A DNA stretch of 64,000 nucleotides, taken from NCBI RefSeq assembly GCF_015350805.1, contig NZ_JADKSG010000001.1, positions 434,001 to 498,000 of the forward strand. Direction: 5' to 3'. Below, in pieces: positions 60,922 through 64,000 of this stretch (its first letter is position 1; each line of letters starts with the position of its first letter). The stretch is from Herbiconiux sp. VKM Ac-1786 (GTDB lineage: Bacteria; Actinomycetota; Actinomycetes; Actinomycetales; Microbacteriaceae). The notes under the pieces are model-generated. The model ran no database searches, was not told the origin of the DNA, and worked only from the letters and a program-made list of their open reading frames with translations. Both the position numbers and the translations under genes were made by a program.

Positions 60922-61134
60922 GTCTCGTCCTCGTCTGCTGCGCGCCGTGCTCGTGACACAACGCATCGCTGCGCGCGCTGATTCCCCCGCTCGATGGGCA
61001 GGGAAGGGATTGCCGCCCCCCCGCTCAGGGGTTCCGGCGTCGCGACAGCCTTACAGACTAGCCCCGGGGTTCGGCGGGGCGCAAGACGCAGTTCCGGGCA
61101 TCCGGAATCATCGTCGACCGCGCAGAGGCGCGGC

Positions 61135-62340
61135 TCAGCGCACGCGCACCGAGAGGCAGGTGACGCAGCCCTCGAGCTTCTCGAACTCGGAGATGTCGAC
61201 GGCGATGACGCGGTAGCCGAGCCCCTCGATCAGCCGCACCGACTCGGGCGCCGAGGCGGAGACGAGCACCGTGTCGTCGGAGAGCACCACGACGTGGGCC
61301 CCGCTCGGCTCGGGCACCTCGAGGAAGCGGTCGTAGACGAACGGGTCGTCGACGAGCGGGCGGTAGCCGATCACGGTGCCGTCGGGCAGCGCGGTGACGG
61401 TGCTCTTCAGATGCAGCGCTTTGGTGACGGGCACCGCGACAACGGAGTAGCCGCGGGGAGCGAGCAGCTTGCGCAGCTGACGGATGCCCTCGGCGTTCGT
61501 GCGGCCGCCCTTGCCGACGAAGACCGTCATGCCGACCTTGAGCACGTCGCCGCCGTCGAGGGTGCCGGGCTTCTCGATGCGGGTGACCTCGAGGCCGAGG
61601 GCGCGCACGCTCTCCTCGACCGCGGCGATCTCGCCCTCGCGTGACTCGGCGCCGGGGCTCGCGAGCACCGCGAGGGCGCCGAACATGACCACCGAGTCCT
61701 CGACGAAGACGGAGTCGGGGAGGTCGTCGGCGACGGGCACCTCGATGGGCTCCCAACCGCCGCCGGTGAGGGCGGCGACGTAGGCCTCCCACTGCTCCTC
61801 GGCGAGGTCGACGTCGACGCTCTCGCGCTCGATGTGCGTGACGATGCCGTCGGCGAGGCTCTCGGCGGGGCGCCGCACGAGCACGTACTTCTTGCGCAGC
61901 ACCTCCTGCTGCTCGGTGATCGCGATGCGCGAGTGGATGCGCGGCGCCAGCAGCACGGACGCCAGAACGGCCGCGAGCACGAAGATCAGGTTGTTGCCCA
62001 CCAGCGTGACCACGAGCGGGGCGATCATGTCGCCGAACGGCACGCCCGCCACCAGCGCCGAGATGCCGGTGCCGACGAGCGCGGCCACCGCGCCCGACAC
62101 GACCCCCGCGATCAGCGCCGTGTACCAGCGCCGGAACGCCCCGACCAGGCCGAACACCGCCGTGAACACGAACAGCAGCAGCGTCGAGTTCAGGAAGTAC
62201 TCGCTGTAGACGGGGAAGACCTGCGGGTTCTGCTGGTTGGCCACGAAGTAGGCGAGGTCGGCGACCACGATCGCGATCAGGGCCACCGCCGCAGCGGCGA
62301 CGACCGACGCGATGAGCGACCGGAGGCGGAACGAAGTCAT
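61135..62340 (-). CDS. membrane-anchored dimethylargininase-like (DDAH/guanidino-modifying) protein
   Basis: A 401-residue fusion. Residues 1-132 hold four predicted helices (about 8-33, 50-70, 74-99, 106-131). Residues about 150-401 form a beta/alpha-propeller of the DDAH/arginine-deiminase superfamily: PDSVFVEDSVVMFG (acidic site residues), GTLDGGDVLKVG, ALHLKSTVTALPDG (catalytic His) and LEGCVTCLSV (nucleophile Cys near the C-terminus). DDAH cleaves methylated arginines to citrulline. The catalytic domain should face the cytoplasm if both ends are inside. A TAAGGT hexamer 7 nt before the ATG suggests a leaderless start. Confidence 0.82.
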   Translation of the reverse strand: MTSFRLRSLIASVVAAAAVALIAIVVADLAYFVANQQNPQVFPVYSEYFLNSTLLLFVFTAVFGLVGAFRRWYTALIAGVVSGAVAALVGTGISALVAGVPFGDMIAPLVVTLVGNNLIFVLAAVLASVLLAPRIHSRIAITEQQEVLRKKYVLVRRPAESLADGIVTHIERESVDVDLAEEQWEAYVAALTGGGWEPIEVPVADDLPDSVFVEDSVVMFGALAVLASPGAESREGEIAAVEESVRALGLEVTRIEKPGTLDGGDVLKVGMTVFVGKGGRTNAEGIRQLRKLLAPRGYSVVAVPVTKALHLKSTVTALPDGTVIGYRPLVDDPFVYDRFLEVPEPSGAHVVVLSDDTVLVSASAPESVRLIEGLGYRVIAVDISEFEKLEGCVTCLSVRVR

Positions 62341-62347
62341 GCAGAGA

Positions 62348-62353
62348 ACCTTA
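62348..62353 (-). promoter_or_regulatory. -10 of predicted leaderless promoter, DDAH-like gene
   Basis: TAAGGT on the minus strand, 7 bases before the ATG at 62340. It lies in the 69-base gap after purH. Confidence 0.45.
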
Positions 62354-62409
62354 GGTGACGGAGGCTGAACGCTTTCGGCGAGCGGCCTGACTGCCGCCCG
62401 AGGCGGTGG

Positions 62410-64000
62410 CTAGTGGAAGAAGTGCCGCTCTCCCGTGAAGTACATGGTGACACCGGCCTTCTCGGCCGCTTCGATCACCTCGGCGTCGCGCACCGAGCCG
62501 CCCGGCTGCACGATCGCCTTCACGCCGCCGGCGATCAGGATCTCGGCCCCGTCGGCGAAGGGGAAGAACGCGTCGGACGCCGCGACCGAGCCCTCGGCGC
62601 GGTCACCGGCACGGGTGACGGCGAGGCGGCAGGAGTCGACCCGGTTGACCTGGCCCATGCCGACGCCGACCGAGGCGCCGCCGGAGGCGAGCAGGATGGC
62701 GTTCGACTTCACCGAGCGGCAGGCCTTCCAGGCGAACTCGAGGTCGGCGAGCGTCGCCGCGTCGGCGGGCTCACCGGCGGCCAGCGTCCACGACGCCGTG
62801 TCGAGGCCCTCGAAGCCGTCGGGGGTCTGCGCGAGGAAGCCGCCCGAGATCTGGCGCAACTCGAGCGCCTCACGCCCGAAGCCCTCGGGCAGCGTGAGCA
62901 GACGGAGGTTCTTCTTGGTCTTCAGCACCTCGAGCGCCTCGCCCTCGAAGGCGGGGGCGATGAGCACCTCGGTGAAGATGTCCTTCACCGACTCGGCCAT
63001 GGCGAGGGTGACGGTGCGGTTCGCCGCGATGACGCCGCCGAACGCCGAGAGCGGGTCGCAGGCGTGCGCATTGGCGTGGGCGTTGGCGATCGGGTCGGGC
63101 GCGCTCGCGTCGGCGACCGCGATGCCGCACGGGTTCGCGTGCTTGATGATCGCGACGGCCGGCTCGGCGAAGTCGTAGGCGGCGCGCACGGCGGCGTCGG
63201 CGTCGACGTAGTTGTTGAACGACATCTCCTTGCCGTGCAGCTGGGTCGCCTGGGCGATGCCGTGTCCGTCCTCGAGCGCGTAGACGGCTGCCTGCTGGTG
63301 GGAGTTCTCGCCGTAGCGGAGGGTGGAGGCCTTCGCCGCCGAGACGTGGAGGGTGTCGGGGAAGCCCGGCTGAGCATCCGTCGCCGTCTCGCTCTGCTCG
63401 GCCTGTTCGGCCTCGGCCAGGGCCTCGCTCGCGCCGCCGCCCAGCTGCTCGGCGAACCAGGCCGCCACCGCGGTGTCGTAGGAGGCGGTGTGCGCGAAGG
63501 CGTCGGCGGCGAGCGCGCGACGCAGCGACAGGGTGGTGCCGTCGGTCGCCGCGGCGGCGATGACGTCGTCGTAGCGGTTCGGCGAGACCACGATGGCGAC
63601 GTTGGCGAAGTTCTTCGCCGAGGCGCGCACGAGGGCGGGGCCGCCGATGTCGATCTGCTCGATCACGGTGTCGGGAGCGGCGCCCGAGGCGACCGTCTCG
63701 CGGAACGGGTAGAGGTTCACCACGACGAGGTCGAACGGCCGGATGCCCAGCTCGTCGAGCTGGTGCCGGTGCGACTCGAGCCGCAGATCGGCGAGGATGC
63801 CCGCGTGCACGCCCGGGTGCAGGGTCTTCACCCGGCCGTCGAGCGACTCGGGGAAGCCCGTGATCTCGCTCACCTCGGTGACCGCGACGCCCTCGGCCGC
63901 GATGGCCTTGGCGGTGGAGCCGGTCGAGACGATCTCGACGCCCGAGGCGGCGAGCGCGCCCACCAGGTCGGCGAGTCCGGTCTTGTCGCTGACCGAGATC
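62410..64000 (-). CDS. purH: bifunctional AICAR formyltransferase / IMP cyclohydrolase, 5' end outside window
   Basis: About 530 residues of PurH are present; the frame stays open to the right edge ([16 protein letters not shown]), so the start is outside. The N-terminal IMP cyclohydrolase part has [13 protein letters not shown] and [22 protein letters not shown]. The AICAR transformylase part has [15 protein letters not shown] (catalytic Lys-His) and [14 protein letters not shown]. It does the last two steps of IMP synthesis and uses 10-formyl-THF, the product of FolD. A Glu/Ala-rich insert ([18 protein letters not shown]) sits between the domains. Confidence 0.96.
   Translation of the reverse strand, partial: ISVSDKTGLADLVGALAASGVEIVSTGSTAKAIAAEGVAVTEVSEITGFPESLDGRVKTLHPGVHAGILADLRLESHRHQLDELGIRPFDLVVVNLYPFRETVASGAAPDTVIEQIDIGGPALVRASAKNFANVAIVVSPNRYDDVIAAAATDGTTLSLRRALAADAFAHTASYDTAVAAWFAEQLGGGASEALAEAEQAEQSETATDAQPGFPDTLHVSAAKASTLRYGENSHQQAAVYALEDGHGIAQATQLHGKEMSFNNYVDADAAVRAAYDFAEPAVAIIKHANPCGIAVADASAPDPIANAHANAHACDPLSAFGGVIAANRTVTLAMAESVKDIFTEVLIAPAFEGEALEVLKTKKNLRLLTLPEGFGREALELRQISGGFLAQTPDGFEGLDTASWTLAAGEPADAATLADLEFAWKACRSVKSNAILLASGGASVGVGMGQVNRVDSCRLAVTRAGDRAEGSVAASDAFFPFADGAEILIAGGVKAIVQPGGSVRDAEVIEAAEKAGVTMYFTGERHFFH

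Noticed and set aside
61061-61107. Two short hairpins downstream of the DDAH-like gene (GCCCCG..CGGGGC and TTCCGG..CCGGAA)
   Set aside because: Stems of only 6 bp in a very GC-rich gap; chance is likely.
1-64000. Insertion sequences, prophage, integrative element, CRISPR array, toxin-antitoxin or biosynthetic cluster
   Set aside because: No transposase, integrase, phage structural gene, Cas gene, paired small toxin/antitoxin or NRPS/PKS/terpene gene was found on either strand.

Overview
The window is about 70% GC, densely packed, and organised in operons whose genes overlap by ATGA or GTGA. Several traits point to a high-GC actinobacterium, most likely of the family Microbacteriaceae: mycothiol synthase (mshD), a GlnR-type regulator next to mshD, ppk1-mutT1 linkage, SigK/RskA, a DUF222-HNH (13E12-type) nuclease, CWB2 wall-binding repeats, many leaderless promoters and terminators without U-tracts. 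No integrase, transposase, CRISPR array or rRNA gene was seen. Genus and species cannot be read from the sequence.

Layout. 1-4.4 kb: end of a methyltransferase gene, a lipoprotein, then a minus-strand run of FUSC transporter, YgfZ-like protein, nitrobindin and two small membrane proteins. 4.4-15.6 kb: GlnR-like regulator, mshD, a secreted GH8 glycosidase with three CWB2 repeats, ppk1, mutT1 and pstSCAB; this is a phosphate module with an 11-bp direct-repeat PHO box in front of pstS. 15.6-21.7 kb: rskA-sigK, tRNA-Lys(UUU), membrane proteins including an M50-like peptidase, and an aldose epimerase whose 5' end carries an in-frame TAG. 21.7-26.4 kb: one-carbon block folD, glyA (behind a ZTP riboswitch), an MFS exporter, and purU.

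26.4-37.3 kb: a sugar ABC importer plus every enzyme class of the non-phosphorylating L-fucose pathway (mutarotase, dehydrogenase, lactonase, dehydratase, ketodeoxyfuconate dehydrogenase, FAH-fold hydrolase) and a LacI repressor. 37.3-43.7 kb: a minus-strand operon CaiB CoA-transferase / signal-less solute-binding-like protein / MaoC, facing a plus-strand operon (zinc alcohol dehydrogenase, KduD-like SDR, KDPG aldolase, KDG kinase). The operator CAAWCGWTTG lies in three promoter regions across these two blocks, so one LacI protein may control all of them.

43.7-53.1 kb: an N-acetylglucosamine/cell-wall recycling locus (nagB, ROK kinase, GH3 NagZ-like, ABC importer, ROK repressor, and divergent yrdB-like and nagA). 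53.1-57.2 kb: icd, a GNAT, an alkyltransferase-like protein, a lipoprotein and the HNH nuclease. 57.3-62.3 kb: a heterodimeric ABC exporter with one degenerate ATP site and a membrane-anchored dimethylargininase-like protein. 62.4 kb to the right edge: purH, cut by the window.

Themes: all three binding-protein/permease junctions carry a strong RNA hairpin; at least eleven genes have a TANNNT hexamer 6-7 nt before the start codon, which predicts leaderless mRNAs. No intergenic gap exceeds 300 bases; the longest (17158-17453) holds only a short tandem repeat and a small inverted repeat.
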